Shown one piece after another: positions 21,171 through 30,329 of a stretch of DNA of 64,000 nucleotides (positions are counted from its first letter, which is position 1; the number at the start of each line of letters is the position of its first letter). The notes beneath the pieces are model-generated. The model saw only the letters and a list, made by a program, of their open reading frames with translations. It did no database searches and was not told the origin of the DNA. Both the position numbers and the translations under genes were made by a program. Source of the DNA: Pachyseris speciosa (taxonomy: Eukaryota > Cnidaria > Anthozoa > Scleractinia > Pachyseridae); the NCBI GenBank assembly GCA_016490735.1, contig JAEMWC010000621.1, forward strand, positions 162,501 through 226,500. The letters run 5' to 3'.

Positions 21171-23357
21171 TTGAAATTTTCTCATCGGGAGAAATGGTGC
21201 GACATTTGCTCATATCAATGAGCCATTGCAGCGGACCATTCAAGCATGAATGCGCGATAAAAGCATCACAATAGTAAAGAAAATGGGTGGTTTTGGTGCA
21301 GCAGACTGACTAAAATCGTCTTTTGGGAATGCAAAAATTTCATTTCTTTGACATGATAGAGCGGATTCCTATACTTAAAGGGTTAATCTATCATCGCTAT
21401 CATCGTAGCCTAGTTTGAAGTGAAATAAACGAAATTAAGTTGTAGACTTTTGACTTTGAAAATCGGGAATTTTGCGGTATCGACGGTATGGAAAACGACC
21501 CTTATCACAGTTAGGCATCGATTTTCTTCTAAAACAAGGACAAATCCTCAGATGATAGAACGGATTATTTAAGACACATGTATTACCTACACGTTAATAG
21601 CTTTTTCTCGAAATTTGGAGCAGAATAAGTTGTAGACTTTTGCGTTTGAAAATATACGGTTGAAACTTGGAGCGAGCTCCGAGTCGAGTCATTGTCTTTG
21701 CGAAAACAATGGTTGCGATGAAGAAAGAATACGCAGTAATACTCCATTGAAGAAAACCAGTCATCTGTAGTAACTTAATCTGCATGTTAATGAGCTGCTG
21801 ACAAGGCAGAAAAACCAGTCCGCGCAAAATTTAAAGTCACAAACATAACAGCTTGCGGTCGCTAACCAACAAAACTGTTTCCAAGATGTCTGACTAGTTG
21901 ACTAGTTGTCCCACCTAGCTGACCGCCATCTTGTATAAAAATTGCGCATGACCTGGAACTGCACAAACGCTGAATATCGTAGGCTCAGAGTGGGCGCGAA
22001 AGTTTAAAATGGTAGCTGTTTAAAGTAAGTTATTACAGAACTGCAGATCCATAGTTGAAAAAATACTAAACGAAAAAACGGGCAAAATAAATAAGTGTAT
22101 ATAATAGAACTGTTTGCTATCATGTTGGTCATTGCCTTTATTTCATTTGGTGGCTTCTAAAGAAGCACGATGTTATTTTTCATCTTTCCTAATCGGAAAG
22201 ACGTGCTCGCAGGGTCTGAGCGAGGTATTTCTTCCTGAAGATAATGCGTTCGACTGGACCGGACATTTTCTTGACATCACGATAAAAGAATAAAAATACG
22301 ATTTCAGACTGGTTTTTCACAATTTTATCTTACTTTGCGATAACTTCGCCATTTCGTCCCAAGTCTCTTTTTCATACAGTGTGGCAAAAGATTCACTTAC
22401 CAGCGTTGCTTTACGCGCTTAACGGGTTTTTTTTGTGCAGTTGGGTTTTATTTCTTTGATAGCATGGGAATCAGTTCGGGCCTGGCAGAGTCGAAGCAAA
22501 ATCAAACTTATCGCGAAGAACACTAGGTACAGAGCGCACGACTATGAATTATTACTTAATTACCATTATGACGTTTATCTCCGCGTGCATGTAGTTGAAA
22601 ACTGGTTACTCTACTTTTTTCTATCGCCGTTATAAACGGTAGAGAAGTTTGTCATAGCACTAATGCGTGGAAGCGAAATTCACCTAACTCCACTCATCAT
22701 AAAAGTTATTAAATACGGTAAGCTTTTGTAGCTTTTTCAGCGTGTTCTAATAGTTACGCTTGGATTAATTTACAAGCATAAATGTGTGATTTGGTCAAAC
22801 AAAAGAAAAGATAATAGAGCGATTCGGTTATTGTTAGTTTGACCCGCATATTCCAAATTAATGAGCTCAGCCGGGCGTTCATGGCAACCAATGAAATGGC
22901 CTCCTCTTGAGCGTTTTAGAATAACAATAAGCGATATGACAGACCTACAAACTTTCACTGACTGTAAGTAAATGTCGCGAGAACAATAGCCATTTCTCCC
23001 GATGTATTGTTTTTAACCTCCCGTAAGCGACCACGTGTCACTTAATCCTTCTCTCCAGAGGCGCAGATTTTGTTAGTCGTCCCATTTTCGCGCTCTTGGC
23101 CAACACCAGAGGCGTAAATGTCACAAGTCGGATATGTTTCTTGATTGAGACACACATTTGCTTTACTAAAACAAACAAGCAGATAAGGAGAAAAGTACTT
23201 TTATATCGATAATAAGTGCTTGAATCTAACGATTAATAAAATTTGTGGTCGTTAGAGAAACCACCTAAACGCCTTATAATTATTAGTAAACCTACTATAT
23301 TACGCGGACAGTTAGTCAGAAGCCTAAACATACATGAAATTGAAGCGGCATATAGAT
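21171..23357. other. No gene recognised
   Basis: A pair of related words, 'agttgtagacttttg' at about 21439 and 21628 with nearby 'gatagagcgga' and 'gatagaacgga', indicates an old duplication of about 190 bp. Possible frames at 22435-22635 and 22770-22958 have no splice context or motif. Confidence 0.4.
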
Positions 23358-23530
23358 CAGGCCCCGGTTGTTCAAAACAACCGATAAGTCGCTATTCGGC
23401 GGATAAAAAATTTACCCACTTGCGGCACTCCTGTTGTTGGAAGCATGGATAGTGTTATCCAGCCGCTATCTAGTGGATAAAGTTATCCACATCAAGGTAA
23501 GTCGTACAACTTTTTATCCACAGGAAAAAA
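23358..23530. mobile_element. Decayed foldback element with 'ggccccggttgttcaaa' end
   Basis: The left end matches, in inverse sense, the end at about 414-430. The interior repeats 'ggataa' and 'ttatcc' words in both orientations ('gtggataaagttatccac'). The borders are approximate. Confidence 0.45.
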
Positions 23531-24391
23531 CTTGAAAAGCAGATATGGCTTTTCGAATAATCAACCATTTAGTTAAACAACTACGTACCAACTAACTAAC
23601 AAAGTACCTGGAAAACCTACAGTTAAATGTTTGTAGTCAAACACAACGTTAAATACATGCGGACATCCATGTATTGTTTAACACAAAGGATTTTCTACTC
23701 CATTTGCTTTCTGACAATAGCTCCAACCATTAAAGTCATCAAATCCAAAATGGCCGCTTCCGGGAAATTTGAAAGCAAAAATAGGCGATAATGATATCGA
23801 TGTTTTTGTACACTTAAATGTTATATCCACGTTTCAAAACCAAATGTCGAAGCTAGTAATTAATCCAACAATTTATCGTGAATTTTTTTTTGTAGAATGG
23901 AGGTTCACTTTAAGACACCTTGTGGACGTAAGATAGAATGACTTCTTTGACACTGAAGTGAAGAGATAGACAAATTCAATAAAAGAGTAAAAGTTCTATT
24001 TGCAATTTGACGAACGGAGGCGATGGGATTCCACAGTAATTTCCTTTTCTTCGTAACTAGCGGAGTTTATACCACCATAAAAATCCGTGGAGAGATCGAG
24101 AGCAAATCCTTTTTCATCGTAAAATTCGGTTTTCACATTCCCTTAATATTATCGGCGCGATAGCAAATATCCATGTACACCGACAGAGGGAGCACCTTCA
24201 AGTGAGTAAAATTGCCGACTTTGAAAGTTATACCTCTTAAACAGTAAAGATATAAAGGCAAGATTTGCGCACAGCCAGATACGTTAATTATGTATACATT
24301 TTGTGACTCAAACTCTATTCTTACTCGCCGTTTTAATTTTGGACCAGGGCTAGTATGACAGTGATGCATGCACAATTGATGCATGGGGCTA
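23531..24391. other. No gene seen
   Basis: AT-rich unique-looking sequence. A possible 32-nt segment at 23895-23926 between a T-rich acceptor and GTAAGA was considered and not accepted. Confidence 0.4.
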
Positions 24392-24814
24392 AAGGCCATG
24401 TTACACGAGGCAATTTTTCTTGTAACTCGCAACGCAACAAACGTCGCGTTGCAAGTTGCGAGAAAAAATTCACGTGTAACACCCCATTTTGCAACGGCAA
24501 TTGTTGCGTTGCGAGTTGCGAGAAAAGTAGAACGACCCTCTACTTTTCGCAACGTTGCGAGACAAGTTGCTTGCGTGTAACATCCCCTCTGCAACTCGCA
24601 ACAACAATTTTGTCAGAATGGGCCAACCAGAGCTCATCTTTCGCTCGCGGGAGATTTCAAGATGGCGTCCGCCATCTTGTTTGTTATTGTACGCGTTGCA
24701 AGTTGCGAAAAAAGTTGCCAACGTGTAACATACCCTCTGCAACTTGAAAGGTTTTTTATTCGTCATTGTTGCGTTGCGAGTTGCAAGAAAAATTGCCTCG
24801 TGTAACATGGCCTT
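24392..24814. mobile_element. Palindromic MITE, 423 bp
   Basis: Left end 'aaggccatgttacacgaggc' continues with 'aatttttcttg'. Right end 'caagaaaaattgcctcgtgt' continues with 'aacatggcctt'. The interior is packed with inverted copies of 'ttgcgagttgc' and 'gcaactcgcaac' and with 'cgtgtaaca' words, so it is a multi-arm foldback. Open frames here on both strands are by-products of this low-complexity structure. Confidence 0.8.
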
Positions 24815-25020
24815 AAGCAGAAATCTTTCCAGATATAAGACCCGAAAGCCGCTCGAAAATCTATGCCCGACGTGCGCGAAGTTCTTGTCAGAAATTTGAC
24901 CTCCATCGCCGGATGTACTGAATAAATCCGAATCTTTGCTATTTTGAAGGGCACGACTACCAAACTTGGCTACCTCACTACCTTTCAAGTGCTTTCTTTA
25001 GCAATACCGATAATAGGTAC

Positions 25021-25445
25021 AAGAGGAGCTTATAAATTACTATGCATCTTTGTCATCTTTCTCAACATGTTCTCAGAATCGGTCACCTAGTCGTCTTCCT
25101 GTTTCGCCGATGTATAACTTTTTGCATAATGTGCAGGTTATGCAATACATAACATTTGGGGAGGTACACGTGAAACGATCAGTGATCTTAACAGATCGCT
25201 TTGGGCCCGTTATTTTGTCAGTGTTTTGAATGAAAGGACAAGTTTTGCATCGCGAGCGCGCGCATTTAAAAGTTCCAGGTTGTTCAGTTGTTTTGAATGC
25301 GCTTCTAACTAGAAAGTTACCTACATTTTTGTCGCGTTTGAATGAAATCAGCGGTGGTTGCGAAAAGATTCTAGCAGTTTCTGGAGCATTTTGCAGTATC
25401 TTAAACTATTAATTTATTAAGAATGATGGCTTTATCTGGGTTATT
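25021..25445 (-). mobile_element. Penelope-like element, GIY-YIG part (relic, inverted relative to 25459-25782)
   Basis: Read on the minus strand, the segment encodes KTCPFIQNTDKITGPKRSV, then CITCTLCKKLYIGETGRRLG. The latter is the GIY-YIG endonuclease signature (C-x-x-C near an L-Y-I-G-E-T-G-R core) carried by Penelope-like elements. It ends shortly after in a stop and a truncation near 25021. It covers the downstream half of the region found intact in order at 28040-29158. Its upstream half lies next to it in opposite orientation. Stops and frameshifts make it non-functional. Confidence 0.8.
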
Positions 25446-25458
25446 ATGAGTTATTATT

Positions 25459-25782
25459 TTGTTGCATTCATCTTCACATCCATCTCATGTCAAAAACGCC
25501 ATTCCCTATTCTCAATTTCCTAGACTTGGACATCTATGTAGTGATGAATCCGATTTTTCCAACAAATCAAAGGAAATGTGCCAGTTCTTCGAGAAACGAG
25601 GCTATCCTGATTATGTGGTTCAATCGGTCCATCACCGCGCCCAGCAGATTGATCAACTGTCAGCACTACAGACGTCACAAAAGAAAAAGAATGACAGAAT
25701 TCCATTCACCCTCACATTTCACCCTCATAATAACCCAGTTAAAGCCATCTTTCTTAATAACTTTAAGATACTGCAAAATTAG
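25459..25782 (+). mobile_element. Penelope-like element, upstream part (relic)
   Basis: The + strand encodes a stretch of 107 codons (SHVKNAIPYSQFPRLGHL, then FFEKRGYP, then RIPFTLTFHPHNNPVKAIF, then FKILQN) that is closely related to 28079-28477. It represents the region between reverse transcriptase and GIY-YIG in this element family. Similarity ends at FKILQN. The rest of the element is found head-to-head at 25021-25445. Confidence 0.8.
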
Positions 25783-26050
25783 TGGGCGTGGCCTTGTAAT
25801 TCAATATCAGAAGGTGAAGGTTGTGGGATGTGGTTTGGAGTGACAAGAATACCTCACAAATCAATGTGCCTGGTTAAGCTGAAAGCCACTCATTGGGAAC
25901 TAAGGCCACTTGGTAGCGGGCGTTACCTGTTAAATCTACCAAATAATTAGCAGCCATGGACGGCTGTTTTGGTAGACTTAAGGGGTAATACCCGCTACAA
26001 CGAGGGCTTAGTTCCCAATGAGTGACTTTTAGCTTTACCACATCCCATAC

Positions 26051-26667
26051 ACACTGGGGTTTTTTTTTTTGTCATATTGGGCCAAAAAGTTTCGTCTACT
26101 CGGGGTTTTATCGTAGCAAACTTAAACTTTGCAGCAAGACAAAACTTTTTCTTCCGTGCAACTTGTCCGATTTGGATTTTTGACATCATCTATTTTTGGA
26201 GCTACGGCATAGTAGGTCATATAATAAAAGCAGCGTGCAAGGGGGATATCAAATCTGAAAGAAATTTAAAATATGTCATTGGAGTCAAAAGTTGTGGGGA
26301 GTTAAACTTTAAGCTTAAGGCTATTTTAGCAACAAAATGGGGGAAATTCAAACTTCAGAAGGCCACAACTTTTGATTCAGTTTAGATATAATTTCAAATG
26401 TCTTTTCGGTTTTGTGATCCTCATTGTATTGGCGTTTAAAAAAATGTGACTGACTATGTCATAGCTCCAAAAATAGATTTTCGCACCAAATCGATGACGT
26501 CATTTTATCGCCAAAAAAGATCAATTCGAAAATCCAAATCGGACAAATTATAGAGAAGAAGGAGTTGCATCGTGCTGCAAAGTTTGAGTATGCTACCATA
26601 AAATAAGTTAAACCCTGAGGAAAAGAAACTTTTTGGCCGCAGATGACCAAAAATATCCCCAGCGTGA
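26051..26667. mobile_element. Nested MITE with long inverted repeats
   Basis: Left end 'cactggggtttttttttttt' then 'gccaaaaagttt'. Right end 'aaactttttggcc' then 'tatccccagcgtg'. Subterminal words also mirror each other ('tccgatttggatttttgaca' and 'aaatccaaatcgg', 'tttttggagcta' and 'tagctccaaaaa'), so the arms reach at least 140 bp. Open frames at 26077-26385 and 26459-26701 fall in these arms and are not considered genes. Confidence 0.75.
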
Positions 26668-26730
26668 CAAGCTTCACATTTTCACTGCTTGATTTATTCA
26701 TGTGGGTACTTGAGCCTGGGTATTAGCTAC

Positions 26731-26781
26731 GCCATGCTGATAAGGCCTAACAAGGCCGAAACAGCTGTCCAGTAACATGGC
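26731..26781 (+). ncRNA. Hammerhead-ribozyme-like motif (type I, minimal stem III)
   Basis: The order of elements matches a minimal hammerhead: stem I left arm GCCA-TG (26731-26736), core CTGATAA (26737-26743), stem II GGCC/GGCC with loop taacaa, GAAA (26758-26761), a palindromic stem III (ACAGCTGT, 26761-26768), the GTC cleavage triplet ending at 26769, and the stem I right arm (CA 26770-26771, TGGC 26778-26781). The consensus core is CUGANGA. Here G8, a catalytic residue, is A, so cleavage is probably lost. A stem III this short is known from hammerheads of Penelope-like elements and retrozymes, which act as dimers. Confidence 0.7.
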
Positions 26782-27184
26782 TACATATGCTCAGACTAAA
26801 ACTTTAATTGGTAGTTTTAAGGGTTAATGGCCACTACCAAGTGGCCTTTGTGCCCAATGAGTGGCTTTCAGCTTACCAAGACACATTAATTTGGGAGGTA
26901 ATCTTCTAATTGAACATGAGACTATTGGTACGGGAGACTTTAATATGTTCCCCTCAAGCCTACCCTGCTATACAAGTGAAATTTCGGGAAGGAAAAAGAT
27001 AAATAATACAATTTGTAAGCTTGAATCACTGCGGTCCTTCATCCTTCAGTAGACGACAGGGCTTTAAAGGAGCGAACTAAATTATAACAGATATAAAGAC
27101 GAAAAAACTTAGTATTAGGGTGGATGCATTGAAAAGGAAATTAACTGTCACTGTAAATGCCTAAGATATAGGGAGAGCTTATTT

Positions 27185-27440
27185 ACCAACTACTGTTTAT
27201 CGATAAACGTTCTAGCCGCACGCTGCCCCATGCATTAATCTCACTCAGCATAAAAGTTGCATTCGATAAAATAGCTTTCATAAGTCGAGAGGGGTGCAGT
27301 TGGCTTTATTTTTTCATCTTCCAGGTTCCGTGTCTTCCGCTATTTTTTTGCCACGTCATCCGCCGTAATTAAAGAAAGCGTGACTGATTTTCACCAGGGC
27401 AACGGACCGGATAGTAGTTTATCGGTGGATAACTCTGCTT
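27185..27440 (+). repeat. Segmental duplication block C, copy 3
   Basis: Counterpart of 1-300, same orientation. Shared words: 'tgtttatcgataaa', 'gccccatgcattaatctcac', 'cataagtcgagag', 'catcttccaggttcc' and 'gcaacggaccggatagt'. Block B was not found after it. A Penelope-like insertion and block A follow. Confidence 0.75.
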
Positions 27441-28039
27441 CTTCAAACGTAACAGTGGAGAACAAAACAACTATGGGATGTTAAACTAAATGATCATTTT
27501 AGCCTTCAACATTTCCTCATCTTCGAATGTTTTGGAAACCAGTCGTCACGGGTAATGCACACTCTTTAAATAAATACACACGCAACGAGAGCAAGCACCC
27601 TGCGCAACCTTAAGGTTTCTCTTTCCAACCCATGAGGAAACAGGCACTGACTTTTCTGGCAGTGTCTTCTCAGAGAATGAAGTTAGGGTCGATCGGCACC
27701 GCTGATGCCGAGGTACAGCTTACAACCACTACACGCGTGATAATAACAGATTTGCAGACTCTTGGGAAAATGTGTTCATCAAAAGCAAAAAAAGGCAAGT
27801 AGATCAAACACGATGTACAGGGATAAACTATAAAGCTTCAGTTTCTGTAGCATGAAGTAACCGAGAATATTCCTCGGTTAAATTTCTAGCAATATGTCAG
27901 GGATATGCATTTATACACCTAGGTAGAGAGAAACAATTCCGAATTAAATGACAAAGTTTTTTGTCCGCGGAAATAAAATGATAGCGGGTGATCACAATGA
28001 CAGCAAAAAGGATGTGAGCCACTCTGCTGACTTTCAGAT
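27441..28039. other. No gene seen
   Basis: Unique-looking sequence between block C copy 3 and the Penelope-like element. Frames are short and lack motifs. Confidence 0.4.
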
Positions 28040-29102
28040 ATCAAAGTTTTTATCAGCGGCAACGGTTTATGTACCAGTGTGCACTACAAACCCACCGATT
28101 CTCACAGTTATTTGTTGTATTCATCTTCGTATCCATCTCATGTCAAAAACGCCATTCCCTATTCTCAATTTCTTAGACTTCGACGTCTATGTAGTGATGG
28201 CTCTGATTTTTCCAACAAATCAGAGGAAATGTGCCATTTTTTCGAGAAACGTGGCTATCCTGATTCTGTGGTTCAATCAGGCCATCACCGCGCTCAGCAG
28301 ATTGATCAACAGTCAGCACTACAGACGTCACAAAAGGAAAAGAATGACAGAATTCCATTCACCCTCACATTTCACTCGCATAATAACCCAGTTAAAGCCG
28401 TCATTCTTAATAACTTTAAGATACTGCAAAATGATCCAGAAACTGCTAGAATCTTTTCGGAACCACCGCTGATTTAATTCAAACGCGACAAAAATTTAGG
28501 TAACTTTCTAGTTAAAAGCGCATTCAAAACAACTGAACAACCTGGCACTTTTAAATGCGCGCGCTCGCGATGCAAAACTTGTCCTTTCGTTCAAAACACT
28601 GACAAAATATCGGGCCCTAAGCGATCTGTTAAGATCACTGATCGTTTCACGTGTACCTCCGCAAATGTTATCTATTGCATAACCTGCACATTATGCAAAA
28701 AGTTATACATCGGCGAAACAGGAAGACGACTAGGTGACCGATTCCGAGAACATCTTCGTGATGTTGAGAAAGATGACAAAGACGCATCCAAACCTGTCGC
28801 TCGGCATTTTAATCTCCCTAACCATTCCAAACAACACATGTCGATCTCCGGCCTTTCCCTACATCAAGGTACCACGGAAAGCCGTAAAAATCTCGAGCAA
28901 AAACTGATCTTTTAAATTGGCAGTCTTAATCCCCACGGTATCAACGAGCGCTTTTCATTCAATTAATTTATTCCTGTTTTTACACGTTACCATGTTACCA
29001 CCAATAGCGTAGCTCCATTTTCTGTATATAAACCATACACGACTCACAATTCCTCGATTCGCTCCGACGAGTGAACGCTCGAAACGTCAGCTAATCGAAT
29101 CC

Positions 29103-29133
<31 letters not shown>

Positions 29134-29158
29134 CGTTGATAAACCAAATTTTCTTAGT
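28040..29158 (+). mobile_element. Penelope-like element 3' half with GIY-YIG domain (relic)
   Basis: Translation across frames gives SHVKNAIPYSQFLRLRRLCS, then FFEKRGYPDSVVQSGHH, then RIPFTLTFHSHNNPVKAV, FKILQNDPETARIF, a stop, CKTCPFVQNTDKISGPK, then CITCTLCKKLYIGETGRRLG and DRFREHLRDVEKDDKD. The last part is the GIY-YIG nuclease of Penelope-like retroelements. The C-terminal words LNPHGINERFSFN end the frame at about 28965. A 3' region follows ('gaacgctcgaaacgtcagc', 'atcaactccgttgataaacc') and runs directly into block A. Stops after PPLI and LIF and the loss of the reverse transcriptase show that it is dead and 5'-truncated. Confidence 0.85.
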
Positions 29159-30098
29159 TTTGATATAAGAACTCTCTGTAGATATATTGGTAGAATTTAT
29201 ATTTTTATTTATAACAGATCATCATTTTGAAGAACCAGTTTATTTCTTCACATCGGTAGATAGTCTCTGTGGAGGAAAGAAGAGAGGAAGAGGGGAATCG
29301 GGCGCCCTTATGAAACCCCTGGAAGGAATGCAATGTCTAACGTCTGGCTAATCAGAATTTGCATTTTGTTTTGTAACATGCTGAATTAATTTAGGAAGGT
29401 TTCTCTGTCGTATCAGTGCAGAGATTTTTCAGTTTCTAATTTTTTCGATAGTTTTTTATTAATTAACAATAAAACACAAACAGCAGTGATAAAGACGATA
29501 AACAACGGATGTCATAAGCGTGTATTCTTTTATTATGTTTCTCACTACCGTTTGTGTTTTATTCTTACCTATAAGTTTCTAAAGATGGCAAAGCAAAAAA
29601 TGGTATCGGTACACTATCCTATTTTGAGTTCAATGTTCAGTGCCTTAAAGTGCCCATAACCCCAAAATATTTTTTTCGCTTAAATAAACCTTTGCACCTG
29701 TTCAAAACGCATTGCGCCTTTTTTAACCAAATCTTGACTTTTTATTGGCTGTAAAAGTTACGAAATCTAGCCATCATATGCCCCACGACCGAGCTTGTAA
29801 GGGGCATGGGTATAGTCCTGGTTTTACGTCACAAACTGATTTAAATTGCATTAAGTCTTTGTAAACATGCATGCAAAGCAGTTTGTGACGTAAAACCAGG
29901 ACTAGACCCATGTCCCTTACTAGCTCGGTCGTGGGACAGATGATGATCAGATTTCGTTGCTCTTACAGCCTTTAAAAGGTCAAGATTTGGTTCAAAAAAG
30001 GCGCAATGCGTTTTGAACAGGTTGAAAGGTTTATTTAAGCGAAAAAATATTTTGGGGTTAGGGGCACTTTAAGATATCTTGTTTTTTTTTTTTTTTAG
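29159..30098 (+). repeat. Segmental duplication block A, copy 3 (interrupted)
   Basis: Matches 11945-12493, including 'ctctgtagatata', 'ggaaagaagagaggaagag', the foldback at about 29464-29567 and the intron up to the splice acceptor. The upstream part of block A is missing because the Penelope-like element ends here. A 420-bp element at TTAA splits the intron. Confidence 0.8.
29649..30068. mobile_element. TTAA-inserted MITE, 420 bp, with empty site in paralog
   Basis: Ends 'agtgcccataaccccaaaat' and 'attttggggttaggggcact' are flanked by TTAA on both sides (29645-29648, 30069-30072). The paralogous intron at 12465-12480 reads 'gtgccttaagatatc' with a single TTAA and no insert. The arms extend far inward ('cgcttaaataaacc', 'ttcaaaacgcattgcgcc', 'aaatcttgac' and their complements, and an inner pair 'gtttgtgacgtaaaaccagg'), so nearly the whole element is one inverted repeat. 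The TTAA target is typical of piggyBac-type transposition. No transposase is present. Confidence 0.9.
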
Positions 30099-30329
30099 TT
30101 TCCCCAAAGGTAGTTTTGCCGTGGTCAGGTCCTGTGATTGCGTTCCCGATTGGATACAAACTTTGGTGCTCATCCATTGGAATTCCTCCTATAAACATCT
30201 CAATAATTAGGAACTCAACGGTTGTGGCAGATGGGACAAACTATGCAAGCCTCCAAATAGTAGGAGACGGTATCTACAAATGCCGGGCAACTAGCAAGGA
30301 TGGAATTGACGAGCGAGTAATAATCAGTG
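30099..30329 (+). CDS. Immunoglobulin-domain exon (copy 3)
   Basis: A 231-nt exon follows a long T tract and AG. It begins and ends in phase 1 (donor GTGAGG). It encodes about 77 residues that align over the full length with the exon at 12494-12727, one residue shorter near the C-terminus. The strand-B cysteine is in YKLWCSSIG and the strand-F cysteine in GDGIYKCRATSKDG. Sequons NIS and NST differ in part from the other copy. The first twelve residues after the acceptor are the same in both copies, and the introns on both sides are homologous. It is an open paralog, and either an alternative exon or part of a second gene. Confidence 0.85.

Larger units (their letters stand above)
25872..26877. 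mobile_element. TIR element of about 1 kb containing a nested MITE and a hammerhead-like motif
   Basis: Left end 'ggttaagctgaaagccactc' continues with 'attggg...ggccacttggtag'. The right end 26831-26877 is the reverse complement ('ctaccaagtggcc' through 'gagtggctttcagcttacc'). A third, internal arm at 26004-26036 ('ggcttagttcccaatgagtg') makes the first 170 bp a foldback on its own. The outer element is split by the MITE at 26051-26667. Confidence 0.7.

Noticed and set aside
23895..23926. Mini-exon of 32 nt between a T-rich acceptor and GTAAGA
   Set aside because: Too short to support. It would change phase from 1 to 0 and encodes no recognisable motif.
24133..24988. Overlapping open frames of 130-172 codons on both strands rich in Asn, Arg, Cys and Thr
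   Set aside because: They fall in the palindromic MITE at 24392-24814 and arise from its repeated 'gcaactcgcaac' words. There are no splice sites or family motifs.
26077..26701. Two open frames of about 80-100 codons in opposite orientation
   Set aside because: They lie in the complementary arms of the nested MITE at 26051-26667, so they mirror one another and have no family signal.
29060..29100. Hammerhead-like words (ccgacgag...ctcgaaacgtc) in the 3' region of the Penelope copy
   Set aside because: The core has a change at U4, stem II pairs poorly and no partner for stem III is evident. It is noted only as a family tail.
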